A stretch of 64,000 nt of DNA, from NCBI RefSeq assembly GCF_000244915.1, contig NZ_CM001442.1:2728001-2792000 (forward strand), read 5' to 3'. Position 1 is the first letter of the stretch, and each line of letters opens with the position of its first letter. Position numbers and translations under genes: made by a program. Of this stretch, positions 18,517-27,712 are shown in pieces. The notes beneath the pieces were generated by a model. It ran no database searches. It had not been told where the DNA came from and saw only the letters and a list, made by a program, of their open reading frames with translations. The DNA is from Bradyrhizobium sp. WSM471. Its GTDB lineage: Bacteria > Pseudomonadota > Alphaproteobacteria > Rhizobiales > Xanthobacteraceae.

Positions 18517-19662
18517 TCAAGAAAGAAAGTATGCAAGGGCCAGCACGAGGTAAACTCCAATGAGCAGTACGCCCTCGAACCAGGTGGTCTCGGCGTCTCT
18601 GGTGATGGCATTCACGATGAACGCAGTGCCGGCGATTGAAAAGAGGTCGACGGGATTTTGGAAGACAAGGGTCATCGGCTTGCCGATCACCCAGGAGAAA
18701 ATGACGAGAAGCGGAGCAACAACCAGCGCAATCTGAATGGCGGATCCAATGCAGAGCGTCATCACGAGTCCCATCCTGTCGCGCCGAGCGAACCAAACAG
18801 CCGCAAAAATGTCCGAGCTGGTGCCCACAAGAGCAAGCACGACGACGCCAAGAAAGAGTGGTGTCACACCCGTTGATTTGGCCGCTTCCGTCAGAGCGCC
18901 GGACACAAATTCGCTCTGCAGGGCCGCCGCGCCGGTGCACGCCAGTAACACGATCAAGCATGTGGTTGCCGACCACGCCGATTTAGCCGAAGCCTCCTCA
19001 TTGGTCGCGAAGACATTCCGGTGGGTAACGAGGGTGAAGACAAGATTTCCGGAGTAGAGAATTAGCAGCACCACGGACACAGCCAGGCTAAGTAGCTCAT
19101 CGGAGGCATTCACGTTATTGACATGACGGATGCTGCGACCCGTGTAGTCGAACACTGCCGGCAGAATGAGAGCGATCACCGACAGAACGAGCATGCTCGA
19201 CAACAACCCAGCGCGCGCCTGGGTGAAGCTTTGGCGCTCGCGATTGAACCCGCCGGCGACGATGGCCAGACCCAACCCCAGCAAGCAGGTCGCCGCTATG
19301 GACCCGGTGATCTGGGCATGGACCACCTCGACATGGCCGCGCGCGAGAACAAATAGCGCAAGAATGAGCTCGGCCAAGCTTCCAAGACTGACGGTCAGGA
19401 GACCGCCTATGGCAGGACCGGTGTGGGAGGATAGCTGGTCGGTTGCTACGCGAATCCATTCAGCCAGTACAGCTATTGCGAGAACGCCGGATCCGAATAT
19501 CCAGATCGGAGAAAGATGAAAAATGTACTCGCCCATCGGGGTGAGCAGAACGAACGCCAGCGGCGCAACGCGCGCGATGGTACCGTACTGCCCAAAGATA
19601 GTCGTTGCTCTGGAGACGTTGGACTTCGGCAAGCTGGCGACTGGCTCCTGGCGATCCCGCAA
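18517..19662 (-). CDS. Calcium/proton exchanger (CaCA family, ChaA/Cax-like)
   Basis: The 381-residue product has about 11 transmembrane helices in two inverted halves. The first alpha-repeat motif is GSLAELILALFVLARG near residue 95 and the second is VGTSSDIFAAVWFARRDRMG near residue 280, with the acidic residues that bind cation. Such antiporters extrude Ca2+ (or Na+/K+) in exchange for H+. The start is uncertain: the longest frame begins with TTG at 19662 and has a weak ribosome site; another TTG lies at 19632. It stands between the DUF1328 gene and a Crp-type regulator. Confidence 0.87.
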   Translation of the reverse strand: MRDRQEPVASLPKSNVSRATTIFGQYGTIARVAPLAFVLLTPMGEYIFHLSPIWIFGSGVLAIAVLAEWIRVATDQLSSHTGPAIGGLLTVSLGSLAELILALFVLARGHVEVVHAQITGSIAATCLLGLGLAIVAGGFNRERQSFTQARAGLLSSMLVLSVIALILPAVFDYTGRSIRHVNNVNASDELLSLAVSVVLLILYSGNLVFTLVTHRNVFATNEEASAKSAWSATTCLIVLLACTGAAALQSEFVSGALTEAAKSTGVTPLFLGVVVLALVGTSSDIFAAVWFARRDRMGLVMTLCIGSAIQIALVVAPLLVIFSWVIGKPMTLVFQNPVDLFSIAGTAFIVNAITRDAETTWFEGVLLIGVYLVLALAYFLS

Positions 19663-19883
19663 GGCTCGCTACTTCGATTTTAGCGGGCACATCGGGCCAT
19701 TCCGCCGCCGACGGAGCGTGGCTTCTGCACCCACAAAGCTCTTCGCATTTCGATTCCCGGGCAGCTCGTGACGACTAACGAGGTAAGATACGCAGCGTTC
19801 GCTGCGCCGGCCCGAACTCGGTACGCAACCGGACAAGGCAAACGCATTGTGACGCCCAAGCCCTCATTTCTTCCCGCGATCAA

Positions 19884-20696
19884 TCATGAGTTGCTTGCTT
19901 GTCGAGCATTGGCTGCATTGAGAGAGTTCTCATGTGCAGATAAAATCACGCGAGAGCAGTTGCAGGACAATTGCTCGAGTTGCGATTGATCCAGAATCTC
20001 GACTTGAGCGCGGCCTTGCTTGACGATGCCTCGCGCTTCCATTTCGCCCATTGTCGACGTGATACCTGCGCGCCGAACTCCAAGGGCCTGTGCAATGCAT
20101 CGATGCGTGAGCGGGATTTCGCGGGAGAACAATTTATCCGCTGCAACGAGAAGCCACCGAGCCAGTCGTTGCTGCAGACTGTGACGCGAGTTACATGCAG
20201 CGAGCTGCGAGCTTTGGATCAGGGTGGCCTGCACGTACCGCAGCAATAGCTTCTGGATCTCGACATCGCCCCTCACCAGCTCAATCAAAGCATCTGCCTC
20301 GATGCGCAAGGCTCTACCGGGAACCTGAACCATGCAACGGTGAGGGGAAATGCGCATGCCAAGGATCAGGGGAATGCCGATGAAATCCTTCGCTCCGACA
20401 GTCTGTATCTCGACCGGGAGGCAGTCTCCGGCTCTGGCCGTCAGCGAGGCCGCGCCATTTTCAAGAAAATAAGCATTTTGCAACAGCACATTACGTTCCT
20501 GCAGCATTTGTCTCGGTCGCAGCGTTACTTCGTCGCAGAGTTCGACTAGCCGGCTGCGTGATGAGTGTGGAAGGCGGCGCACCAGATCGTTCGTGGCGTG
20601 GTGCGCGTGCGGCGTTTGATCGCGCTCTCGTGACGGCGCGAGAGATGGCGTCCGACCGTGCGTTGGCAGGAGGTTTTCGAGTTCGTTGCTCAACAT
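19884..20696 (-). CDS. Crp/Fnr family transcriptional regulator (paralogue A)
   Basis: The 270-residue product has a cyclic-nucleotide-binding-like jelly roll (about residues 45-165) and a winged helix-turn-helix (about 185-250, LTHRCIAQALGVRRAGITSTM). It lacks the N-terminal cysteine cluster of Fnr, so the sensed signal is unknown. A conserved Cys pair (SCNC) follows the wing. It is closely related to the regulator at 49983: both share CLPVEI, SPHRC, ACNSRH and RRAG motifs. The ATG at 20696 has a good AAGGAGA ribosome site; longer in-frame sequence upstream looks non-coding. Confidence 0.87.
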   Translation of the reverse strand: MLSNELENLLPTHGRTPSLAPSRERDQTPHAHHATNDLVRRLPHSSRSRLVELCDEVTLRPRQMLQERNVLLQNAYFLENGAASLTARAGDCLPVEIQTVGAKDFIGIPLILGMRISPHRCMVQVPGRALRIEADALIELVRGDVEIQKLLLRYVQATLIQSSQLAACNSRHSLQQRLARWLLVAADKLFSREIPLTHRCIAQALGVRRAGITSTMGEMEARGIVKQGRAQVEILDQSQLEQLSCNCSRVILSAHENSLNAANARQASNS

Positions 20697-21062
20697 TTCG
20701 CGTCTCCTTGGAACGGCTATTCGCCAAGATGTGGGGCGCGCGCCGGCCTCCTCACAGTCGGGCTGAAGGTGAAGACCCGTCAGGAGAAACCTGACCTGGT
20801 CCTCAAGGCCTGGATCGTGAGCTTGCCTCTGATCGCGAGCAACGAATGAAGTACGTCGGCCGAGGCATGTGATAGCGTTGCCTGGATGTGCACGCGTGGA
20901 TCTGCGGTGCGTTTCCCAAGGGCCGGGTACTCGATTGGTCGCTGCACTTTCTCCTTGGCACGGCAGCGGACCGTTCGCTCGACCGGCGGCCAGAACTTTG
21001 CGCATCGGAAACGATTATACGATCAATGGCAATTTTGGCGCGACGGATCGCAGGAGCACTGG
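20697..21062. other. Divergent promoter region between Crp-type regulator A and PRC-barrel gene
   Basis: These 366 bases separate divergent genes and should hold both promoters. I see no clear sigma-factor boxes and no copy of the GTAC-N6-GTAC dyad. Short open frames lack family resemblance. Confidence 0.5.
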
Positions 21063-21776
21063 ATGGGCGTAAAGAGCAGGATCACCCTTGCATTTGTCAT
21101 AGGTACAATCTCAACCTCCGTTCTGTTGGGTCCCGCATGGGCAGAGACGGTGACGCAGGCTACGACGGAACAGTCGGCGCAGTCACAGCAGTTCGCCAGC
21201 ACGGTCTATAATGGATACCGTGCGTCGCGACTGCTTGGGAGCGCGGTGTTCTCGCTGAAAGGTGAGTATTTGGGAGCCGTCCGGAACGTGACCTTGGCAG
21301 ACGACGGGCAGATTGATTCTTTGCTCGTCGAAGGCTTCAGAACGAAGGATGAGCCGGAGTTCATCTCCCGAATTCCCTTCAGCCGGGTGCTCCGCCCGCT
21401 TCATGAAGGAGCTATCGTGGCCAATTTTTCCGATTTGAGGTCGCGAGAATACGGCCTCTTCGTTGACCCTGATCAGGCGCAAGCAGAGCCGCACGAATTC
21501 TCGGTCTCAAAGGTCATCGGAGACTATGCGCGGCTGCAGGCAGGCCAAGGCTATGGCTATGTCTCCGATCTCGTTTTCGACAGCGGGGGAAAGCTCGCCG
21601 CCGTTGTGATATCCCGCGAGGCGTCCGTTGGCGGAGGGACGTATGCCTTTCCGTACCCGGGTCAAACGGGGCGGTGGAGCCCGAAGCTAAGCTATTATGG
21701 TCTGCCTTACGTAACGGCAGAGCAAGCAAACAAAGCCGGTCTGCGGCTCAATATGAAGGAGTTTCAGAACTCGTGA
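21063..21776 (+). CDS. Secreted PRC-barrel domain protein with two barrel-like repeats
   Basis: The 237-residue product has a signal peptide (about residues 1-27, ending AWA) and two PRC-type beta segments: RLLGSAVFSLKGEYLGAVRN (about 55-75) and YGYVSDLVFDSGGKLAAVVI (about 158-177). A C-terminal stretch with SYYGLPYVTAEQA follows. Location is probably periplasmic. The function is unknown. The ATG at 21063 has an AGGAG ribosome site; an upstream in-frame extension exists but would hide the signal peptide. It is transcribed away from Crp-type regulator A, which makes it a possible target. Confidence 0.8.
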   Translation: MGVKSRITLAFVIGTISTSVLLGPAWAETVTQATTEQSAQSQQFASTVYNGYRASRLLGSAVFSLKGEYLGAVRNVTLADDGQIDSLLVEGFRTKDEPEFISRIPFSRVLRPLHEGAIVANFSDLRSREYGLFVDPDQAQAEPHEFSVSKVIGDYARLQAGQGYGYVSDLVFDSGGKLAAVVISREASVGGGTYAFPYPGQTGRWSPKLSYYGLPYVTAEQANKAGLRLNMKEFQNS

Positions 21777-21939
21777 GCCACCAACGTCCGCCTAATGGTC
21801 CTCGGCGGTGTGCCTCATGAGAGAGGCGCGCGGCTTCACGAGCGAACTGGTGCAGTCACGCCTTTGAGCGCAGCGAAAGTTCTCCTCTCCGAAGCTTGCG
21901 TTCGAACGTGGCTGCATCAGAGCGCTTTGCTCCCGTGCG

Positions 21940-22239
21940 TCAGATGCGTGCGAGAACATCAGCGAAGGTCAATGCGAACATCGCGATCACGAAAACAAGC
22001 CCCGAGATCGCCGCGATCCGGACCAGCGGCTTCGCTGAGGCGAGCTCCATGAAGAGCAAGACGACGAGGGCCGATTTCACCCCCGCGATGATGATGCCGC
22101 TGGCTGTTGTCATTCGGCCCATGGGAACATAGGCGGCGAAGAGGCTGAGCACGAGGAGTGCGAGGAGCGCTGCCCAGATCAAGAGGTTCCTCGCCCATAG
22201 GCGGCGCACAATACCACCTGATTCGCCCTGCCTGCTCAT
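21940..22239 (-). CDS. coxP: Cytochrome c oxidase subunit IV (caa3-type)
   Basis: The 99-residue product has three hydrophobic helices (about residues 19-38, 47-67 and 75-95), matching bacterial oxidase subunit IV/CyoD-like proteins that help assemble or stabilise subunit I. Its ATG overlaps the stop codon of the subunit III gene (ATGA), which signals translational coupling. It is the last gene of the act-cox run. The symbol follows the CoxMNOP oxidase of Bradyrhizobium; orthology was not tested. Confidence 0.8.
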   Translation of the reverse strand: MSRQGESGGIVRRLWARNLLIWAALLALLVLSLFAAYVPMGRMTTASGIIIAGVKSALVVLLFMELASAKPLVRIAAISGLVFVIAMFALTFADVLARI

Positions 22240-22880
22240 GATGCGCGCCCCGGCAAATAGATCAGCGGATAGAGGAAGATCCATACGATATCGACCAGAT
22301 GCCAGTAGAGGGCTGTGACCTCGATTTCGGGATTGTCTTTGGGCGGAAGTTGGCGCCGGAGCAGCACCCAGAACAAGCGGCTCACGAGAGCAATCCCGAT
22401 GGAAAGGTGGATCGCGTGGACGCCCGTGACCAGCCAATAAAATCCGTAAAACAGCTGCGCTCCGGGCTGAGACAATGCAAACCCGGCTCCCGGCACGAGC
22501 TGCTTGTCAATGTCCTCCTTGTACTCGAAGCCCTTGATGACGATGAACGCGAGCCCGAGCATCGCGGTGAGCATGAGGCACGCGAGGACGAGCCGCCGCA
22601 GTGGTGCCGACTCCTCCGCCGCCTGCGCGGCGATCGCCATGGTGAGGCTGCTGGTCAACAGCACGGCGGTGTTGATCGTGCCGTACCAGATATTTGTCTC
22701 CCTCCCGGCTGCAGCGAACGCCTCCGGATGCTCGACTCGACAAACCGTGTAGGTCAGCATCAAGGCTCCAAAGAACAGCGTTTCGCTGGCGAGGAAGACC
22801 CAGATGCCGAACTTACCTGCCTCGCGCTGCCGGCCGAAATTCGACCAGGGTTCTCTCAGCAGTGCGCTTTCGTCGCTCAT
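22236..22880 (-). CDS. coxO: Cytochrome c oxidase subunit III
   Basis: The 214-residue product has five transmembrane helices and the subunit III motifs: KFGIWVFLASETLFFGAL near residue 22, GFYWLVTGVHAIHLSIG near 145 and YWHLVDIVWIFLYPLIYL near 190, including the conserved Glu and His. Subunit III binds lipid and keeps the D-type proton path active. It overlaps the subunit I stop codon by 4 bases and the next gene by 4 bases, so all are translationally coupled. The five-helix length fits the caa3/bo3 type lacking the first two helices. Confidence 0.93.
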   Translation of the reverse strand: MSDESALLREPWSNFGRQREAGKFGIWVFLASETLFFGALMLTYTVCRVEHPEAFAAAGRETNIWYGTINTAVLLTSSLTMAIAAQAAEESAPLRRLVLACLMLTAMLGLAFIVIKGFEYKEDIDKQLVPGAGFALSQPGAQLFYGFYWLVTGVHAIHLSIGIALVSRLFWVLLRRQLPPKDNPEIEVTALYWHLVDIVWIFLYPLIYLPGRAS

Positions 22881-24550
22881 CGCGTTTCTCTTGCGTTTTG
22901 CATTTCGGGAGGATCGGTTCCGGCCGACATACCTTCGACGTGGTAATCATAGGGTCCGCGATCTACGCGGGGCTGCCTGTCAAAATTCTTCGGGGGAGGC
23001 GGAGAACCCGTGGTCCACTCCAGGCCTGTCGCGCCCCAAGGATTCTTCGCGGCGTTTCCGCCGTAGAACAGGGACCAAGTGAGATATCCCAGAGGCAACA
23101 AGTAGGCGATGGCGAGGACTGCCGCTCCCGCAGACGACATGACGTTGTAGATCTGAAACTCCGCCGGATAGGTATGATAGCGGCGCGGCATGCCGAGGTA
23201 CCCGGCAAAGAATTGCGGCAGGAATGTCATGTTGAATCCGGCATACATCAGGATGGCCGCGAACTTTGCCCAGCTCTCCGGATAGAGCTTCCCCGTGACC
23301 TTGGGCCACCAGAAGTGAAGCCCGGCGAAGAAGGCGGATACGGAGCCGCCCACCATGATGTAGTGGAAGTGCGCGACGACGAAGTAGGTGTCGGTGACAT
23401 GGATGTCCACCGGGATCGAGGCGAGGAACAGCCCGGAGAGCCCGCCGGTCGTAAACAGACCGACGAAGCCAAGCGCATACAGCATCGGCGATTCGAAGCT
23501 GATCTGACCGCGATACAGCGAAGCGGTCCAGTTGAAAACTTTGATTGCCGACGGCACGGCGATGATGAAGGACAGGAAGGAGAACACCAGGCTGGCCAGG
23601 GCCGACTGACCGGAGACGAACATGTGGTGGCCCCAGACGAAGAACCCGACGCCCGCAATCGCAAGCATCGCATAGACCATGAAGTCGTATCCGAAAATCC
23701 GCCGCCTCGCGAAGCATGGGATGATTTCGGACACGACGCCCATTGCCGGCAGCACCATGATGTAAACCGCCGGGTGCGAGTAGAACCAGAACAGGTGCTG
23801 GAACAGGATCGGATCGCCGCCGCGAGCCGGATCGAAGATCGGCAAGCCCAGCACGCGCTCCGCGATCACGAGCAGGAGCGAGATGGCGAGCACCGGGGTG
23901 GCAAGCACCATGATCAGCGACGTCGCGTAGATCGCCCAGACGAACAGCGGCAGCCGGAACCAGGTCATGCCGGGAGCGCGCAGCATGTGGGTGGTCGCGA
24001 TGAAGTTCACGCCGGTGGCGATGCTGGCGAAGCCGACGACGAACACGCCGGCGGCGGCCGCGAAGACGTGGGTGTTGGAAAACATCGACGAATAAGGCGT
24101 ATAGAACGTCCAGCCGGTGTCGACGCCACCGGCAACAAGGGCATAAACGGTGAAAGCGCCGGCAGCGACGGTCAAATACCAGCTGAAAAGATTGAGGCGC
24201 GGAAAGGCGACGTCAGGCGCCCCGATCATCAGCGGCAGCAGGAAATTGCCGAACGTATTCGGGATCGACGGCACCAGGAAGAACCAGACCATGATGATCC
24301 CGTGGAACGAGAACAGCTTGTTGTAGGTGTCCGACGTCAACAGCCATCCGTTCGGCTGGAACAGCTCGAGCCGAACAGCGGTGATTGCGGCGCCTCCCAG
24401 AAAAAAGAAGAACGTGATGGTGATCGCGTAAAGGATTGCAATGCGCTTGTGGTCTGTCGTGGCAAGCCAAGACGAGATCGTCGAGCCGTGGCGCAGATAG
24501 TCGGGGCGCGGCGGCAGCGGCAGCTCTCCGGCGAGCAGGGCGTCAGTCAT
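22877..24550 (-). CDS. coxN: Cytochrome c oxidase subunit I, A2-type (YSHPAVY)
   Basis: The 557-residue product is the catalytic heme-copper subunit with 12 predicted helices. Metal ligands are visible: heme a His in FSFHGIIMVW, CuB His and the cross-linked Tyr in YSHPAVY, the His pair in WGHHMFVSG, and the heme pair in VAHFHYIMVGG. The usual proton-path glutamate of HPEVY is Ala, and the preceding residues are Tyr-Ser. This YS pattern defines A2-type oxidases, such as the caa3 enzymes of Thermus and Rhodothermus. It overlaps subunit II by 8 bases. Confidence 0.95.
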   Translation of the reverse strand: MTDALLAGELPLPPRPDYLRHGSTISSWLATTDHKRIAILYAITITFFFFLGGAAITAVRLELFQPNGWLLTSDTYNKLFSFHGIIMVWFFLVPSIPNTFGNFLLPLMIGAPDVAFPRLNLFSWYLTVAAGAFTVYALVAGGVDTGWTFYTPYSSMFSNTHVFAAAAGVFVVGFASIATGVNFIATTHMLRAPGMTWFRLPLFVWAIYATSLIMVLATPVLAISLLLVIAERVLGLPIFDPARGGDPILFQHLFWFYSHPAVYIMVLPAMGVVSEIIPCFARRRIFGYDFMVYAMLAIAGVGFFVWGHHMFVSGQSALASLVFSFLSFIIAVPSAIKVFNWTASLYRGQISFESPMLYALGFVGLFTTGGLSGLFLASIPVDIHVTDTYFVVAHFHYIMVGGSVSAFFAGLHFWWPKVTGKLYPESWAKFAAILMYAGFNMTFLPQFFAGYLGMPRRYHTYPAEFQIYNVMSSAGAAVLAIAYLLPLGYLTWSLFYGGNAAKNPWGATGLEWTTGSPPPPKNFDRQPRVDRGPYDYHVEGMSAGTDPPEMQNARETR

Positions 24551-25484
24551 TTTGCTGCTCCTCCCTGAGCGAGCGGATATAGGCGGTCAGGCTCTGGATC
24601 TCTCCGTCGTCGAGCAGCCCTTTGAAGCTCGGCATGATCGGCTCGAACCCGGCCACGACGTCGCGTTTCGGCTGCAGGATCGAATCGCGGATGTAGGCAT
24701 CGTCCGCGGAAACGGTGCGTCCATCCGCCAGCTGCACGGCGCGGCCGAAAAGACCCGCCAGGCGCGGCGCGTGGACGTTCGAGGAGCCGGCATGGCAGCC
24801 CGAGCATCCCCGCGATACGAACAGCCTGGCGCCCTCATGAGCAAGGTCGTCGCCCTCCGGCTGCTGCACCAGCCATTTGGCATAGTCATCCTGCCGCATG
24901 ACCACGATCTTGCCGCGCATCATGGAATGGTTGGTGCCGCAATATTCAGCGCAGAGCAGTGGAAAGGTGCCGGTTTTGCTGGCCTGGAACCAGAGATCGG
25001 TGTCCCGTCCGGGCAGCACGTCCTTCTTGACCCGGAACGCGGGGACGAAGAAGGAATGGATCACGTCCTGCGAGCTCATCAGGAGATGGACTGGTTTATC
25101 CAGCGGCACGTGCAGGGCATTGATCTCACGCGCGCCGTTTGAATGCTGCGTCTTCCACATCCACTGCTTGGCGACGACGTGAATTTCCAGTGCTCCCGTG
25201 GGCGCGGCAAGGCTGCTGAGGTCAGCAGAAGATGCCCACCAGAATAGGAAGGCGAACGTCAGCAACGTCGCGACCGTCCAACCGATTTCGAACTCGCGGC
25301 TGAGAATCTCAGGCATCGGGCCGCGCTTGGCAGCTGATCCGCGGCGGTACCGGACAGCAAACAGCAGGATGAGGCCGAACACGAGGACCACGGTCGCACC
25401 GGACAGGACGAGCAACAGATAGAAGATGTGGTCCACCGTGACGGCGTGCGTGCTCGCTTCCGGCAGCCTGAACAGCGAGTTCAT
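24543..25484 (-). CDS. coxM: Cytochrome c oxidase subunit II with C-terminal cytochrome c domain (caa3-type)
   Basis: The 313-residue product has two N-terminal transmembrane helices (about 15-43 and 74-97), a cupredoxin domain with the CuA ligands in CAEYCGTNHSMM near residue 178, and a fused cytochrome c domain with the heme motif CSGCH near 233 and an axial Met in IMPSFKG near 285. The fusion lets the enzyme take electrons straight from a complex such as ACIII without a soluble cytochrome c. It overlaps the SCO gene by 4 bases. Confidence 0.94.
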   Translation of the reverse strand: MNSLFRLPEASTHAVTVDHIFYLLLVLSGATVVLVFGLILLFAVRYRRGSAAKRGPMPEILSREFEIGWTVATLLTFAFLFWWASSADLSSLAAPTGALEIHVVAKQWMWKTQHSNGAREINALHVPLDKPVHLLMSSQDVIHSFFVPAFRVKKDVLPGRDTDLWFQASKTGTFPLLCAEYCGTNHSMMRGKIVVMRQDDYAKWLVQQPEGDDLAHEGARLFVSRGCSGCHAGSSNVHAPRLAGLFGRAVQLADGRTVSADDAYIRDSILQPKRDVVAGFEPIMPSFKGLLDDGEIQSLTAYIRSLREEQQND

Positions 25485-26254
25485 GCCGACGCTCCGCGAC
25501 CTCTGCTGCGGACCAGCATCAGTCCGATGAAGGCGGCCATGATGGCAACCGTGGAGGCCCCGACAATCTGCAGAATGACGGTGATCCTGCGGGTGTAGAT
25601 GCCGTGCACCGCGTCAAATCCGTAGCAGAGCAGCGCGACGCGGCCGGAAAGTCCGCCGATCCGACCGTCACCGGCTTCCAACAGAGCGAGGCGAATATCA
25701 ACGGGCTGCAGCGCGAGGCTGGACAGCGCGCGGACGACCCGTCCGTCGGGCGCGAGCGTGACGAAGGCTGCCGGATGCGCAATCGCGTCATGCTTGTCGT
25801 CGATTTCGGTATGGTAGCCGATTGCACCGAGCAGCGCGGCAACGGTCTCCTTCGGTCCTGACAGGACCGATGTTCCCGCGCCCCCGATCTGCCCCTGGGT
25901 AAAGCGGCGGGCGTCGTCAACGGTGTCGCGCGGATCGATTCCGACAACGACAAGGCTGTAGTCGCGTCCTGCGACAAGCCCGGTTTGCTGCAGCGCTGAG
26001 CTTGCGATTGTCAGCGCCGGCCCGCAAATCTGCCTGCAGGTGAAGTCCGCTGGAAGGAGCAGGGTCGGACGTCCGTCGATCGCATCGCGAAGGGTGACGG
26101 TGTGGCCGCCGACTGCGCTGAACTGCAGCGATAACGGAACGCGCGCGCCCTGAGGAGGATCGAAGCCGACGCGCCCGATCTGCTGCTCGGTCAAACCGGC
26201 ATGCGCGAGCCCCGGCCAGAGCGCAAGCGCCAACACAACGATGGCCTGCCTCAT
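25481..26254 (-). CDS. SCO1/SenC family copper chaperone
   Basis: The 257-residue product starts with a signal peptide (about 1-19) and has a thioredoxin-like domain with the copper-binding pair CRQIC near residue 74 and a distal His near 160 (HPAAFVTLAPDG). A hydrophobic C-terminal helix (about 230-250) may anchor it. SCO proteins load copper into CuA of subunit II, which is encoded next, overlapping by 4 bases. The long linker between the Cys pair and the His is in the usual range. Confidence 0.9.
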   Translation of the reverse strand: MRQAIVVLALALWPGLAHAGLTEQQIGRVGFDPPQGARVPLSLQFSAVGGHTVTLRDAIDGRPTLLLPADFTCRQICGPALTIASSALQQTGLVAGRDYSLVVVGIDPRDTVDDARRFTQGQIGGAGTSVLSGPKETVAALLGAIGYHTEIDDKHDAIAHPAAFVTLAPDGRVVRALSSLALQPVDIRLALLEAGDGRIGGLSGRVALLCYGFDAVHGIYTRRITVILQIVGASTVAIMAAFIGLMLVRSRGRGASA

Positions 26255-26655
26255 GGATTGCCCCCACTTGCACCGGGCGGAGGGGCAGGCGTAGGTTGAA
26301 GGGCGTCATAAGCTTGATCGCCCCGTCCGGCGACGAGCTGCATCGCCTCATCGATCGGGATGCTGGCGATGTTGTGGTCGCGATCGACCCAGGCATAAGC
26401 GGTGAGCCTGGCACGCTGCGCGGCCTCGAACCGGGTCAGGTCGGCCTCCGGAAAGGTCTGGAGCTCGGGCGAGGGAAACCGGCGCTCTGCGCGCGGGGTG
26501 AATGCGCCCGGCGCTTGCGTATTCAGGAACAGCAGCATTCCCGCAATCGCGGCCCCCACGAAGAGCAGGAAGCTACCCACGACGACGAGAACGGCACGGT
26601 TGTGAATGCCGGCCGGTTGCGGGAGCGCGCGGCTGCCCATCTCCTCATTCGGCAT
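26251..26655 (-). CDS. Small membrane-anchored protein of the act-cox cluster, unknown function
   Basis: The 134-residue product has one N-terminal helix (about residues 19-43) and a soluble tail with the pattern PSPELQTFPEADLTRFEAAQ, then YAWVDRDHNIASIPIDEAMQ and a proline-rich end. I recall a similar WVDR...IPIDxAM pattern in unnamed proteins of other oxidase clusters, but I cannot check this. It overlaps actF by 11 bases and the SCO gene by 4, so it is made with both and may help assemble either complex. ATG 26655 was chosen over a longer frame because that would start inside actF. Confidence 0.7.
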   Translation of the reverse strand: MPNEEMGSRALPQPAGIHNRAVLVVVGSFLLFVGAAIAGMLLFLNTQAPGAFTPRAERRFPSPELQTFPEADLTRFEAAQRARLTAYAWVDRDHNIASIPIDEAMQLVAGRGDQAYDALQPTPAPPPGASGGNP

Positions 26656-27712
26656 GGCGCACCTCCGCGGATGCGATGCCCTTCCCAAAGAGGACAGAAC
26701 CTATCGTCAAGGTAAGGAGAGCGCCCAGAGCCGTGAGTGCAACAGGAGCTTGCGCCGAAAATGCGGGCACTAGCAGCCAAGCGAAATGCATGACGGTCCC
26801 GAAGAGCAGCAAAAGGCCGACGATGCGCAAGCCTGCAGGGCTGCCGCGCACGCCCTCGAACAGCAACATCGCAAATGGAAGAACGGCTCCGGTGACGAAT
26901 GTCACGAGCAGAATGCCTATCCATGCGTCCGTGCTGCGCCTCAGGAACCACTCGGCCTTGTGAGGCAGATCGCCGTACCAGGCCACCACATATGTCATGT
27001 ATTCGAGGTAGACGACGCCTAGCACTGTCGCGATCAAAAGGTTGCCGATGTCGTTCAGCGCTTTACCCTCGAAATAGGAGGCAAGCACGGCAACAACGGC
27101 AAGCGCAGCGACCAACTGCTGTATCGCGATCATGGAGGCGAAGGCAGTGGAGACGTAATGAGGTTCGAGGGAGAGGAACCAATCGACAGCAACCATGCTG
27201 ATGGTGAAGCCGAAGAACGCAAGTCCGAGCGCCGCCAATAGCCGCCCACCGAGTCCGAGACCGAAAGTCACTCCGAGCACGGACCATCCGATCAATGCGA
27301 TCACGGCACGCAGGACAAACCATGGCTGGCCGAGGTACCAGCGCGCAATGTCGGGCTTGATCTGGCTGGCACCCGCGGCCCAGGGGTAGATGTCAGTCAG
27401 TCCGGCGAGAACGGGGATGAAGGCGATGGCGACGAGAGGCACCATGACCGCCAGGGGTCGCAGCACCGGTCCGGCCGCAAAGCCCCAGCGGCCGCCGGTC
27501 AAGCGATGAATCAGCAGGAGCGTCATGCAGCCGATGGGTGCGCAGCTCCAGATCGCAAATCCCAAGAGCCAGCCCTGGAGCAGGCTCGGATAAGGGCGGA
27601 GTCTCCCTGCCGCGAGCACGAGGCCGGATGCGAGCAAGATCAACACGAGGCCCGCTGCGGTTCGCGGCGTCCCGATTGCTCTAAGGGCAGGGCTGCGGAG
27701 CACGGCGGTCAC
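26645..27712 (-). CDS. actF: Alternative complex III quinone-binding membrane subunit ActF
   Basis: The 355-residue product is an NrfD-like polytopic protein with about 10 transmembrane helices, related to ActC. Position and size fit ActF, the second quinol-site membrane subunit of alternative complex III. Conserved-looking segments include DWFLSLEPHYVSTAFAS near residue 180 and YLEYMTYVVAWYGDLPHKAEWF near 240-260. The start is the GTG at 27712, which overlaps the actE stop codon (GTGA); a much longer frame reading upstream is arginine/proline-rich and runs antisense-like through actE, so it is rejected. Confidence 0.88.
   Translation of the reverse strand: MTAVLRSPALRAIGTPRTAAGLVLILLASGLVLAAGRLRPYPSLLQGWLLGFAIWSCAPIGCMTLLLIHRLTGGRWGFAAGPVLRPLAVMVPLVAIAFIPVLAGLTDIYPWAAGASQIKPDIARWYLGQPWFVLRAVIALIGWSVLGVTFGLGLGGRLLAALGLAFFGFTISMVAVDWFLSLEPHYVSTAFASMIAIQQLVAALAVVAVLASYFEGKALNDIGNLLIATVLGVVYLEYMTYVVAWYGDLPHKAEWFLRRSTDAWIGILLVTFVTGAVLPFAMLLFEGVRGSPAGLRIVGLLLLFGTVMHFAWLLVPAFSAQAPVALTALGALLTLTIGSVLFGKGIASAEVRHAE

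Noticed and set aside
22694..24568. 624-codon plus-strand frame opposite the oxidase genes
   Set aside because: Shadow of subunit I and III, which have clear metal-ligand motifs on the other strand.
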